From: JAWUWD01 sp034112085
GTDB taxonomy: Bacteria; Bacteroidota; Bacteroidia; Cytophagales; Cyclobacteriaceae
Reading direction: 5' to 3'
Assembly: GCA_034112085.1 (NCBI GenBank)
Contig: JAWUWD010000053.1
Coordinates: 1-46,253 of the forward strand
DNA: 46,253 bases
A program made the position numbers and the translations under genes. Every line of letters begins with the position of its first letter. Position 1 is the stretch's first letter. The notes under the pieces are model-generated. The model saw nothing but the letters and a program-made list of their open reading frames with translations, made no database searches and was not told the DNA's origin. Shown in pieces: positions 1 to 8,540 of this stretch.

Positions 1-32
1 TATGAGTATGCCATTCTAGATACAGATAGAGG

Positions 33-410
33 TTAGCACCCAATATCTTCACCATCATTCCATAGATAAATAGCCCGAGCTATAAATTCCTTGATCTGAG
101 TTTCCTCAATCAAAATGGATTTAGTGAATCGAATACAGCCCTTTCCCAGGTTCATTCCCTTAAGAATACTACCATCTGGATCAATTTTTTTGATATCTCC
201 TACATATAGCGATACATAGTTTTTTTGGGCATTGAGATGAAATATGATTCCTCTATCATCTCCATAGCTTAACATTTTGTAATTGATACCCTCTACTATT
301 TTGGGAGCCTTTGATTTGATAATATTTCTAATATTCTCGATTGTTTCTTTTTTCCAATCATTTTCAATGATCGATAAATAATCGCTGGGTGTATTTGCTT
401 CGTATTGCAT
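33..410 (-). CDS. DUF1801 / YdhG-like small cytoplasmic protein
   Basis: A 125-residue soluble protein with no signal peptide or membrane segment. The layout fits the DUF1801 (YdhG-like) fold: an N-terminal helical part, a central stretch around residues 35-75 containing 'EGINYKMLSYG' and 'VSLYVGD', and a C-terminal 'GKGCIRFTKS' turn followed by a final helix. Family members are small alpha/beta proteins with no firmly established biochemical role; some are described as iron-chaperone-like, which I would not transfer here. The gene starts with ATG and is divergent from the fusion gene at 544, separated by 133 bases. Family assignment is fairly confident; function is unknown. Confidence 0.75.
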   Translation of the reverse strand: MQYEANTPSDYLSIIENDWKKETIENIRNIIKSKAPKIVEGINYKMLSYGDDRGIIFHLNAQKNYVSLYVGDIKKIDPDGSILKGMNLGKGCIRFTKSILIEETQIKEFIARAIYLWNDGEDIGC

Positions 411-543
411 AAAGTGAAATTTGGATATTAAATATCTGATAATTTTTTCGTTTTCAAAAAGAAAACCATTGACAAAATGGAGCTGTATTTAGTCTACTAC
501 GCTTATATTTATCAATAATTCATATCTAACAGTATTACATGTT

Positions 544-2814
544 ATGAAAGAGATTTTAGGAGCACTTTGTGGTTTTACAAACCCAGAAATCAAAAAGCTA
601 AATGGCTATTATAATGCCAATTATCTGATCAATAACCAGGGGAAAAAGTATATTTTTAAAACCTATCTAAATGAAGATGATACCGCTGATATACTGAGCG
701 CTGAAAACGATACTTTGGTATTTCTACAGAAAACTAAATGTGAAAAATACCCTTCTCCTATTCCATTTTTGGATGGTTCTACGGTAGCAGATTTTGAAAT
801 GCATGGTAAAAAGATCATCTGTAGAATGCTTTCTTTTATAGGAGGGGAGTTCCTTGGAGATGTAGCGCATTCTAGTCAACTATTTAAGTCATTTGGGTCC
901 TTTCTGGGTGAAATGAACATCAAACTTCAATCATATACTAACTATACCATTCAATCCAGGCAAATGAACTGGGATATCCAACATCTCAATCTGAATAGAG
1001 CATATATTGCAGATATTCCAAATGCCAGAGATAGGAGTGTAGTTCATTATTTTTTTCAACAGTTCGAAGAAAATGTACTTCCAGTTCTGCCGACTTTGCG
1101 AAAGGGAATCATTCACAATGATGCTAATGAATGGAATGTACTTTGTACCAATGACAAAGTTTCAGGAATTATTGATTTTGGAGACTTAGTGTATTCTCCC
1201 CTCATTAATGAATTGGCTGTAGCCATTACTTATGGTTGCTATGATAAGGATGATCCATTAAAATGGGCGAGTAGTCTTGTTGAAGGGTATCATGAAGTAT
1301 TGGCACTTCAGGAGAAAGAGCTGTCTGTATTATATTATTTGATAGCAGCCCAGCTTTGCATTAGTGTGTGCAACTCCGCCAAATCTAGAAAGGAAGACCC
1401 TAGCAATGAATATGCTTTCAGTAGTGAAAAGAACGCATGGAAAATGATGCATCGTTGGTTGGCTATCAATCCATTAGCTGCTAAAAAGTGTTTCTTCAAT
1501 GCTGCTCGCATACAGTTTCCCGAAGTCAAGTCTGTAATAGAGATCGTAAATGATCGTTACCAATTCATTAGTCCAATACTTTCTCTGAGCTATTCAAAAC
1601 CCATACATATGGATAGAGCAGCTTTCCAATATATGTATGATGTTTCTGGGAACGCCTATTTGGATGCCTACAATAATATCCCACACGTAGGCCACTCACA
1701 CCCACGAGTAGTAGAAGCTGGTCAGCGACAAATGGCTAGACTGAACACGAATACACGCTATCTGTATGATCAGTTGTCCGAATATGCAGAAAAACTACTT
1801 TCACACTTTCCCGATTCATTGAGCAAAGTATATTTTGTTAATTCTGGGAGTGCGGCCTCTGATTTAGCCATCCGTTTGGCCCAGGCCCACACAGGATATA
1901 AAAATATGATGGTCATGGAGCATGGCTATCATGGAAATACACAAAATGGGATGGATATCAGCGACTATAAGTTTAGCCATAAGGCTGGTTCTGGGAAAAA
2001 GGAACATATTCTTAAAACCGCCATTCCTGATACTTATCGAGGTGAATACAAAGGAGAAACTGAAGATGTAGGAAGAAAGTATGCCCAGAAAGCCATTCAA
2101 CAACTACTTGAATCCGAAGAGCCTTTAGCAGCTTTCATAAGTGAACCGATAGTGGGTTGTGGAGGGCAAGTGCCCTTGGCCAATGGTTATTTGAAAACGC
2201 TATACCCAGAAATAAGAAAGCAAGGAGGAGTCTGTATCAGCGATGAGGTACAGACCGGTTTTGGGAGGTTAGGAGATCACTTTTGGGGCTATGAGGCACA
2301 CGATGTAGTGCCAGATATTGTGATACTGGGTAAGCCAATGGGCAATGGACATCCGATTGGAGCAGTCGTTACCACTACTGATATCGCTGAGTCATTAGGG
2401 AAAGGAGTGGAGTTTTTCAGCTCCTTTGGAGGTAATCCTGTATCATGTGCCATTGGATCTGCTGTATTGGACGTCATCAAAGATGAGACATTACAATCCA
2501 ATGCTAAAATAGTAGGAGACTACTACCAATCACTCTTGCGTGGACTAAAGGATGAATATGATTGTATTGGTGATGTACGTGGATCAGGGCTGTTTATAGG
2601 AGTAGAAATTGTCAAAGACAAAGAAACGCAAGAGCCAAATCATGAATTGGCTGCGTACATTAAAAATGAAATGAGGAACAGAAATATTCTTATCAGTACA
2701 GATGGCCCATCTGATAGTGTTCTGAAAACCAAACCTCCTTTGTGCTTCACCAAAGAAAATGCCGAACTAGTGACTTCTAATATCTCTGACATATTGAGAA
2801 CGAATATCAAATAG
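544..2814 (+). CDS. Fusion: APH-type small-molecule kinase + class III PLP aminotransferase/phospho-lyase
   Basis: 756 residues in two enzyme domains. Residues about 1-310 are an aminoglycoside-phosphotransferase-like kinase; the catalytic loop reads HNDANEWNVL (191-200, with D193 and N198) and the metal motif DFGD is at 211-214. Residues about 335-756 are a fold-type I class III aminotransferase with SDEVQTGFG (567-574, D568 for the PLP nitrogen) and the PLP lysine K597 in GKPMGNGHP. The last motif resembles the ethanolamine-phosphate / phosphohydroxylysine phospho-lyase branch (AGXT2L1/2-like) more than true transaminases. The inferred role is to phosphorylate an amino alcohol or hydroxylysine-like substrate and then eliminate phosphate and ammonia, two consecutive steps in one chain. 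I see no M23 peptidase insert, which some longer relatives carry. The substrate is not determinable from sequence. The loop HND replaces the usual HGD. Confidence 0.85.
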   Translation: MKEILGALCGFTNPEIKKLNGYYNANYLINNQGKKYIFKTYLNEDDTADILSAENDTLVFLQKTKCEKYPSPIPFLDGSTVADFEMHGKKIICRMLSFIGGEFLGDVAHSSQLFKSFGSFLGEMNIKLQSYTNYTIQSRQMNWDIQHLNLNRAYIADIPNARDRSVVHYFFQQFEENVLPVLPTLRKGIIHNDANEWNVLCTNDKVSGIIDFGDLVYSPLINELAVAITYGCYDKDDPLKWASSLVEGYHEVLALQEKELSVLYYLIAAQLCISVCNSAKSRKEDPSNEYAFSSEKNAWKMMHRWLAINPLAAKKCFFNAARIQFPEVKSVIEIVNDRYQFISPILSLSYSKPIHMDRAAFQYMYDVSGNAYLDAYNNIPHVGHSHPRVVEAGQRQMARLNTNTRYLYDQLSEYAEKLLSHFPDSLSKVYFVNSGSAASDLAIRLAQAHTGYKNMMVMEHGYHGNTQNGMDISDYKFSHKAGSGKKEHILKTAIPDTYRGEYKGETEDVGRKYAQKAIQQLLESEEPLAAFISEPIVGCGGQVPLANGYLKTLYPEIRKQGGVCISDEVQTGFGRLGDHFWGYEAHDVVPDIVILGKPMGNGHPIGAVVTTTDIAESLGKGVEFFSSFGGNPVSCAIGSAVLDVIKDETLQSNAKIVGDYYQSLLRGLKDEYDCIGDVRGSGLFIGVEIVKDKETQEPNHELAAYIKNEMRNRNILISTDGPSDSVLKTKPPLCFTKENAELVTSNISDILRTNIK

Positions 2815-2860
2815 GTACATGAGAATTTCAGGAGCTTTGTGAATACTTGAGAATTGGTAC

Positions 2861-2894
2861 AAAAAAAACCGCACCCTAAAAGGATACGGTTTTT
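2861..2894 (-). terminator. Intrinsic terminator of ahcY
   Basis: Inverted repeat with arms around 2869-2876 and 2882-2889. Read on the minus strand the arms pair with two G-U wobbles, and the stem is followed by eight U residues (complement of the A run at 2861-2868). Read on the plus strand the same positions give C-A mismatches. It therefore fits the ahcY transcript better than the convergent fusion gene, although it may stop both. Confidence 0.75.
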
Positions 2895-2913
2895 GACATA
2901 TAGTTTTTGTAGA

Positions 2914-4215
2914 CTAGTATCTGTAATACTCAGGCTTATAAGGCCCTTCAACAGTTACACCAATATAATCAGCTTGATCTTTAGAAAGTACGTCTAGTTC
3001 AACACCAATTTTAGCAAGGTGGAGGTAGGCTACTTTTTCGTCCAAGTGCTTAGGAAGCATATATACTTTGTTCTCGTATTGATCAGTATTCAACCAAAGC
3101 TCCAATTGAGCTAACGTTTGATTAGTGAATGAGTTAGACATAACGAATGAAGGGTGTCCAGTTGCACATCCTAAATTCACCAATCTACCTTCAGCTAGTA
3201 AGATGATGTCTTTACCATTCAAGTTATATAAATCAACTTGAGGCTTAACCGTATCTTTCTTGGCGTTTTCATTCAACCAATTGACATCAATTTCATTGTC
3301 GAAGTGACCAATGTTACAAACAATTATTTTGTCCTTCATTTTTTCGAAGTGACGACCTACAAGGATATCTTTGTTACCTGTAGTAGTTACTACTATATCC
3401 GCTTCAGAAATAGCATCATCCATTTTCTTCACTTCGAATCCATCCATTGCCGCTTGCAACGCACAGATAGGATCAATTTCAGTCACGATGACTCTCGCAC
3501 CAGCACCGCTCAATGAAGCAGCAGAACCTTTGCCCACATCACCATACCCAGCTACTACAGCTACTTTTCCAGCCATCATTACATCGGTTGCTCTTCTGAT
3601 CGCATCTACTAATGATTCTTTACATCCGTATTTGTTATCAAATTTTGACTTAGTAACAGAGTCATTCACATTGATTGCAGGCATTGGCAATGTACCATTA
3701 GCTTCTCTCTCTTGTAATCTGTGAACACCTGTTGTCGTTTCTTCTGATAGACCTTTGATACCAGGTACTAATTCTGGGTATTTGTCCAAGACCATGTTAG
3801 TCAAGTCACCACCATCATCCAATATTAAGTTCAATGGCTTTCCACCTTCGAAAGCAAATATTGTTTGCTCAATACACCAGTCAAATTCCTCGTCATTCAA
3901 TCCTTTCCATGCATAAACTGGCACTTTTGCAGCAGCGATAGCAGCAGCAGCATGATCTTGTGTAGAAAATATGTTACATGATGACCAGCTTACCTCAGCA
4001 CCTAGATCTACTAAAGTTTCAATCAATACAGCCGTTTGGATTGTCATATGAAGACATCCTGCGATACGTGCTCCAGCCAATGGCTTTTTACCTTTATATT
4101 CGTCTCTCAATGACATCAAACCTGGCATTTCTGCTTCAGCCAATATAATTTCTTTTCGTCCCCAATCTGCTAGGGTGATGTCTTTTACTTTGTGAGTTAG
4201 TTTTCCGTCTATCAT
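2914..4215 (-). CDS. ahcY: S-adenosylhomocysteinase (SAH hydrolase)
   Basis: 433 residues, the normal length for the family. It hydrolyses S-adenosylhomocysteine to adenosine and homocysteine, clearing the inhibitor made by all SAM-dependent methyltransferases. Recognisable signatures are CLHMTIQTAVLIETL and SSCNIFSTQDHAAAA in the substrate domain, the NAD-binding loop GYGDVGKGSAASL, and the conserved C-terminal KPEYYRY, which reaches the neighbouring subunit's NAD site. It is a cytoplasmic NAD-containing homotetramer in the family. It is a single-gene unit: its own promoter lies at 4247-4280 and a terminator follows directly. ATG start at 4215 with a leader of about 25 bases. Confidence 0.98.
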   Translation of the reverse strand: MIDGKLTHKVKDITLADWGRKEIILAEAEMPGLMSLRDEYKGKKPLAGARIAGCLHMTIQTAVLIETLVDLGAEVSWSSCNIFSTQDHAAAAIAAAKVPVYAWKGLNDEEFDWCIEQTIFAFEGGKPLNLILDDGGDLTNMVLDKYPELVPGIKGLSEETTTGVHRLQEREANGTLPMPAINVNDSVTKSKFDNKYGCKESLVDAIRRATDVMMAGKVAVVAGYGDVGKGSAASLSGAGARVIVTEIDPICALQAAMDGFEVKKMDDAISEADIVVTTTGNKDILVGRHFEKMKDKIIVCNIGHFDNEIDVNWLNENAKKDTVKPQVDLYNLNGKDIILLAEGRLVNLGCATGHPSFVMSNSFTNQTLAQLELWLNTDQYENKVYMLPKHLDEKVAYLHLAKIGVELDVLSKDQADYIGVTVEGPYKPEYYRY

Positions 4216-4246
4216 GATTTATTATGTTATTACGTCTTTGGAAACG

Positions 4247-4280
4247 CAAAGGTACGAGATAAGTTTATAAACCACAAAAA
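4247..4280 (-). promoter_or_regulatory. Bacteroidota-type promoter of ahcY
   Basis: Read on the minus strand, TTTTTG (4280-4275) is followed after 20 bases by TACCTTTG (4254-4247). This fits the Bacteroidota -33 TTG / -7 TAnnTTTG consensus with correct spacing. The predicted RNA start is near 4241, about 25 bases before the ahcY ATG. It is the best promoter match in the window. Confidence 0.6.
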
Positions 4281-4332
4281 TGTATTTCAATCACTTTTTG
4301 AGTTCTTCATTAGGCTATTGCCAAATTAAAAA

Positions 4333-4340
4333 TATCTTTG
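4333..4340 (+). promoter_or_regulatory. Candidate -7 box for the GT2-sigma-rsmG unit
   Basis: TATCTTTG matches TAnnTTTG and lies 15 bases before the chosen ATG of the glycosyltransferase. There is no TTG at the usual -33 distance (the nearest is only 12 bases upstream), so support is partial. If used, the leader would be about 10 bases and would contain AAAAGGGAGA as a ribosome binding site. Confidence 0.35.
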
Positions 4341-4355
4341 CAGCAAAAGGGAGAA

Positions 4356-5453
4356 ATGAGTTTATTGATAATTTTGTTCTTAGTGGCCTTAGCACTTCAG
4401 TTTATGTACTTAGGTTCATATACTATAGCCTTTAGTCTGTATAAAACTAGGAACTCAACTACTGAAGAGAACTCCTCGGTATCGGTAATTGTTTGCGCAT
4501 TTAATGAGTTAGAGAATCTAAAAAAATTAATTCCAAAGCTTTTATCACAACTTCATAAATCATTCGAGATCATCATTGTCAATGATCAATCTTCAGATGG
4601 GTCGTACGAGTACCTATTAGAGTTGAAAGAACAATATGCTCACTTGAAGCTTGTAGAAATCGATTACACACCAGACCATTTTAGTAGAAAAAAGTACGCG
4701 GTGACCTTAGGAATAAAAGCAGCCACTTATGATAAAATAGTTTTCACTGATGCGGACTGTTATCCTAGCTCAGATAATTGGCTATCATCAGTGTCATCCC
4801 AATATGCGGAAAAGACCAAAATAGTTATTGGAGCATCTTTGTACGAGAAGCAGAAAGGTTTCTTAAACCAATTTATTCAATTTGAGACTTATTGGACAGC
4901 CATCCAATATCTGGGGTGTGCAATGATGAAGATACCTTATATGGGAGTGGGCCGAAATCTCTCTTATGACAAGTCTCTTTTTTTAGAAAACAGAGGCTTT
5001 GATACACATCAAAAAGTGATCGGAGGAGATGATGACTTGTTTGTAAATACTCATGCAAATGGGACAAACACCAAGGTCATACTCGGAGAAGAATCTCTCA
5101 CCTACTCATACCCTAAATCAACTTGGCAAGAATTCTTCAGACAGAAGAAGAGACATCTATCAGTGGGGAGATTTTATAAGAGGAAACATCAAATCATTTT
5201 GGGGATTTATTCGTTAAGTTATTTATTGTATTGGGGAACTGTGATAGGCTTGATTTTTGTTTACCCCTTAGCAGCAGGGTTAGGCTTTTTGATAAGAATG
5301 GCAATGATCTACTTGATGTTTTTCATTGCTTCTAAAAAAATTGGGAAAGTATATTCACCACTCATATTGCCTGTCTTAGATTTTGTATTTGGGTTTTACT
5401 ATATTGCCACCACTGTGTCGTCAGTATTTTCTAAAAGTATTAAATGGAAGTAA
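4356..5453 (+). CDS. Membrane glycosyltransferase, family 2
   Basis: 365 residues from the ATG at 4356. An upstream TTG at 4338 is in frame but coincides with the promoter box and lacks a ribosome binding site, while ATG 4356 is preceded by AGGGAGA. A transmembrane helix spans about 3-25, then a GT-A domain with SVIVCAFNE (about 43-51), IVNDQSSDGS (about 74-83) and the metal-binding DAD at 132-134. GGDDD is at 223-227 and QKKRH at 263-267 stands in place of QxxRW. Three further hydrophobic segments lie at about 280-303, 305-325 and 338-356. It probably transfers a sugar to a lipid or polysaccharide acceptor at the inner membrane; donor and product are unknown. Its last 10 bases overlap the sigma factor gene, so they are likely co-expressed. 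Confidence 0.88.
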   Translation: MSLLIILFLVALALQFMYLGSYTIAFSLYKTRNSTTEENSSVSVIVCAFNELENLKKLIPKLLSQLHKSFEIIIVNDQSSDGSYEYLLELKEQYAHLKLVEIDYTPDHFSRKKYAVTLGIKAATYDKIVFTDADCYPSSDNWLSSVSSQYAEKTKIVIGASLYEKQKGFLNQFIQFETYWTAIQYLGCAMMKIPYMGVGRNLSYDKSLFLENRGFDTHQKVIGGDDDLFVNTHANGTNTKVILGEESLTYSYPKSTWQEFFRQKKRHLSVGRFYKRKHQIILGIYSLSYLLYWGTVIGLIFVYPLAAGLGFLIRMAMIYLMFFIASKKIGKVYSPLILPVLDFVFGFYYIATTVSSVFSKSIKWK

Positions 5454-6052
5454 AGAAGCAGTTTTCAGATAAAGCGTTAAAGGATTTTAAGCTAATCGAC
5501 CAAGCAGTTGGAGAGGGAGATGAGCAAGCATATGCTATGCTGATGCACAGGTACAGGAAACCTGTTTATCACATGGTGTTGAAAATGGTCCGTAATGTTG
5601 ATGACGCAGAAGATTTGACTATCGAAGCCTTCGCTAAGGCATTCAAAAATCTTCATAAATTCAAAAAAGATTTCACATTTAGTACATGGCTATTTAGAAT
5701 TGCTACCAACAATGCGATTGATTTCATTCGTAAGAAAAGACTAAATACGATGAGTCTCAATACTTCTTTCACAGATGATAATGGCGAAGCTGTTTCTATT
5801 GATGTGAAAGATGGTAATCTCAATCCACAGGAAGAGGCAATAAAAAGCCAAAAAATCGAATTGGTTCAAATGTTCGTGACAAAACTTCCTGCTAAATATC
5901 AACGACTGGTAAGATTGAGATATTTTCAAGAACTCAGTTACGATGAGATCGCAAAAGAATTGGAAGCGCCATTAGGCACGGTCAAAGCCCAGTTACACAG
6001 AGCTAGAGAACTCATGTATGACTTAGTGAAGAATAAGAAAGATCATATATAG
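5444..6052 (+). CDS. Sigma-70 family RNA polymerase sigma factor (ECF-like)
   Basis: 202 residues. Region 2 spans about 28-98, with the core-binding and -10 segments 'VDDAEDLTIEAFAKAF' and 'TFSTWLFRIATNNAIDFIRKKR'. A linker of about 38 residues follows. Region 4 spans about 137-190, with a helix-turn-helix 'LSYDEIAKELEAPLGTVKAQLHRAR'. There is no region 1 or 3, as in extracytoplasmic-function factors. No anti-sigma gene is adjacent: the neighbours are the overlapping glycosyltransferase and rsmG. Control may be transcriptional or by a distant regulator. Target promoters cannot be read from this window. Confidence 0.93.
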   Translation: MEVKKQFSDKALKDFKLIDQAVGEGDEQAYAMLMHRYRKPVYHMVLKMVRNVDDAEDLTIEAFAKAFKNLHKFKKDFTFSTWLFRIATNNAIDFIRKKRLNTMSLNTSFTDDNGEAVSIDVKDGNLNPQEEAIKSQKIELVQMFVTKLPAKYQRLVRLRYFQELSYDEIAKELEAPLGTVKAQLHRARELMYDLVKNKKDHI

Positions 6053-6137
6053 ATGTTAGATTTTGAGAGCTTGGAAACTAGATGTTAGAGTTGTCTCAAT
6101 TGACAGAATCACTGTACCCTAAACACCATTCCCTCAA

Positions 6138-6767
6138 GTGCCACATAACATAATAAATAAATATTTCCCAGATCTTACGGATCATCAGAAAGACCAATTC
6201 TCGCAATTAGAAAAACTCTATGCGGACTGGAACGAGCAAATCAATGTCATCTCTCGCAAGGATATAGATCAATTATATGTAAGACATGTATTGCACTCGC
6301 TAGGTATTGCAAAGGTTATTCAATTCGAGCCTAACACGATGATTCTTGATGTGGGTACAGGAGGTGGATTTCCGGGGATTCCATTGGCGATTATGTTTCC
6401 TGATTGTCAGTTCCATTTAGTGGATTCGATAGGCAAGAAAATCAAAGTGGTAAATGGTGTGTCTGAGGCGTTAGGTTTAGAAAATCTGACTGCTGAGCAT
6501 ACAAGAGCTGAACAAGTCAAAGGAAAGTATGATTTTGTGGTGAGTAGAGCAGTGACTAGATTAAAACCATTTTATAGATGGGTACACGACAAGGTCAATA
6601 GACAAGGGTTTAATGAACTTGATAATGGCATTCTCTATCTAAAAGGTGGAGACCTTGCTGAAGAGCTCAAAGAGACTAAAAAACCACATCAATTATTTGA
6701 CCTACCTGACTATTTTGAAGAAGATTTTTTCGAAACTAAGAAGGTGGTATTTGTTCCTTTTGCATAA
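6138..6767 (+). CDS. rsmG: 16S rRNA (guanine527-N7)-methyltransferase RsmG
   Basis: 209 residues starting with GTG at 6138; no ATG is near, and MPHNIINKYFP aligns with the usual N terminus of Bacteroidota RsmG. It transfers a methyl group from SAM to N7 of G527 in 16S rRNA, in the decoding region of the 30S subunit. Visible signatures are the family hallmark NEQINVISRKD (about 32-42) and the SAM-binding loop LDVGTGGGFPGIPLA (about 70-84), followed by VDS and the acidic partner residue. It lies 85 bases after the sigma factor in the same direction and is probably part of that transcript. That gap holds an 11-base direct repeat, TAGATGTTAGA, at 6050-6060 and 6079-6089. Confidence 0.95.
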   Translation: MPHNIINKYFPDLTDHQKDQFSQLEKLYADWNEQINVISRKDIDQLYVRHVLHSLGIAKVIQFEPNTMILDVGTGGGFPGIPLAIMFPDCQFHLVDSIGKKIKVVNGVSEALGLENLTAEHTRAEQVKGKYDFVVSRAVTRLKPFYRWVHDKVNRQGFNELDNGILYLKGGDLAEELKETKKPHQLFDLPDYFEEDFFETKKVVFVPFA

Positions 6768-6830
6768 CAAATTATACTTGAAAAAGTAGTATCATGTAGA
6801 TTCAAAACGAATTATATAATACCTCTTCAA

Positions 6831-8540
6831 ATGAAAAAGTCAGTACTACCCTTATTTATCTTATTAATAATTTGGTCTTGTCAGTCATCCAATGAAACAA
6901 ACCTCGTTACCAGAGACTTAACGCCTGATGCCTTGGCAGATTCTGTGATGGTAGTTTCTACTCATGACGCTGCCACTCAAGTAGGTGTTGATATATTAAG
7001 GAAAGGCGGAAATGCTTTCGATGCTGCTATAGCAGTCCAGTTCGCATTGGCGGCCGTCTATCCACAAGCAGGAAATATTGGCGGAGGAGGTTTCGCAGTT
7101 TTTAGATTAGCAGATGGAGAAGTAGGGTCTTTAGATTATAGAGAGAAGGCTCCATTATTTGCATCGAAAGACATGTACTTGGATAGTGTTGAGAACGTGA
7201 TTGATGGAATTAGTACTAAAGGACACTTAGCAGTGGGGGTGCCGGGAGTGGTCGATGGAATGGTGAAATTGCATCAAAAATATGGATCCATGCCATGGGA
7301 TGAACTAGTGACTCCATCTGTCGCTTTGGCGAAAAATGGATTTGTACTTAAGCAAGAACAAGCTGATCGTATCAATCGATATAAAGAGGATTTTGAAGAG
7401 CAGAATGATTATCAAATTCCATTGGTCAAAGATGTTCCTTGGAATAAAGGAGATGTACTGAAGATAACAGAGCTAGCCAACACATTGCAATTGATAGCAG
7501 AAAATGGAAGAGCAGGGTTTTATGAGGGAAAAGTAGCTACTCAGATACTGGCAGAGATGAGCCGAGGAAATGGATTGATTACACAAGAGGATTTAGACAA
7601 GTATGAGGCCAAATGGCGTATGCCATTGACAGGAGAGTATCATGGGCATAAAGTGATCACCATGCCACCACCATCCAGTGGAGGGGTTGCCTTATTACAA
7701 ATGCTACAAGGTTCTGAGGATTTTGATTTCACCAACTTGGAAGTGGATTCTAAGGAGCGCATTCATGCAATGACAGAAATAGCTAGAAGAGTGTATGCTG
7801 ACAGAGCAACTTACCTAGGTGACCCTGATTATTATGATATTCCAGTGGATCTGTTACTCAATAGAGAATATAATAAAGAAAGATTTTCTTCGATTGATAT
7901 GAATGCCAAAACACCTTCTTTAGAAATCCGAGAAGGCAATGTTGAAGTCATCGAGAGTACCGAAACTACTCATTTCACTATTGTGGATGCGAATAGGAAT
8001 GCAGTTGCGATTACCACCACTGTCAATGGACTTTTTGGAAGTAAAGTCATGGTTCAGGGAGCGGGGTTTTTTCTAAATAATGAGATGGATGACTTCAGTG
8101 CTAAGCCTGGAGTTGCTAATCAATTTGGACTAGTAGGGGCGGAGGCCAATGCGATAGCTCCTGAGAAGCGAATGCTTAGTTCTATGACACCAACGATAGT
8201 TGAAAAAGATGGAGAACTATCCTTTACAATAGGAACGAGAGGCGGTTCAACAATCATCACATCAGTCTATCAGACCATTATCAATATGATTGATAAAAAA
8301 ATGTCTGGCAAAGAAGCCGTAGAATCACCACGTATGCACCATCAATGGCAACCTGATATGATTATGCTTGAAGAGGCTCGATATGATAGCCTAATGATTC
8401 AATCTTTGGAAGCTATGGGACATAAGATAATTTATAATTCTGTATTAGGCAAGATGCGATCAATTCGCGTTCTGGAAGATGGCACGCTGGAAGGTGCATC
8501 TGATCCGATTAGAAGTCAGGGAGAGGCTGATGGGTATTAG
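6831..8540 (+). CDS. ggt: Gamma-glutamyltranspeptidase, lipoprotein
   Basis: 569 residues, full family length. The N terminus is a type II signal peptide ending IIWSC with the lipid cysteine at C17. The residues after it (QSSNETN) lack an acidic surface-export signal, so a periplasmic-side anchor is likely. The enzyme cleaves gamma-glutamyl bonds of glutathione and related peptides and transfers the group to water or amino acids. Conserved elements are LDYREKAP (R103, substrate carboxylate binding), the autoprocessing nucleophile T379 in TTHFTIVD, RMLSSMTPT (S450/S451) and GTRGG in place of the commoner GSPGG loop. Self-cleavage before T379 should give a large and a small subunit. It converges on the next gene with a 4-base overlap and no terminator. 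Confidence 0.95.
   Translation: MKKSVLPLFILLIIWSCQSSNETNLVTRDLTPDALADSVMVVSTHDAATQVGVDILRKGGNAFDAAIAVQFALAAVYPQAGNIGGGGFAVFRLADGEVGSLDYREKAPLFASKDMYLDSVENVIDGISTKGHLAVGVPGVVDGMVKLHQKYGSMPWDELVTPSVALAKNGFVLKQEQADRINRYKEDFEEQNDYQIPLVKDVPWNKGDVLKITELANTLQLIAENGRAGFYEGKVATQILAEMSRGNGLITQEDLDKYEAKWRMPLTGEYHGHKVITMPPPSSGGVALLQMLQGSEDFDFTNLEVDSKERIHAMTEIARRVYADRATYLGDPDYYDIPVDLLLNREYNKERFSSIDMNAKTPSLEIREGNVEVIESTETTHFTIVDANRNAVAITTTVNGLFGSKVMVQGAGFFLNNEMDDFSAKPGVANQFGLVGAEANAIAPEKRMLSSMTPTIVEKDGELSFTIGTRGGSTIITSVYQTIINMIDKKMSGKEAVESPRMHHQWQPDMIMLEEARYDSLMIQSLEAMGHKIIYNSVLGKMRSIRVLEDGTLEGASDPIRSQGEADGY

Noticed and set aside
3238..3724. Long open frames opposite ahcY, dnaE, topA, the AGCS gene and others
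   Set aside because: They lie antisense inside well-recognised genes and show biased, protein-unlike composition; treated as shadows.
4338..4355. Upstream TTG start for the glycosyltransferase
   Set aside because: The TTG is part of a TAnnTTTG promoter box and lacks a ribosome binding site; ATG 4356 has AGGGAGA in front of it.
6050..6089. Direct repeat TAGATGTTAGA (11 bases, twice) between the sigma gene and rsmG
   Set aside because: Two short copies, one overlapping a stop codon, are compatible with chance or a small duplication; no functional signal is visible.
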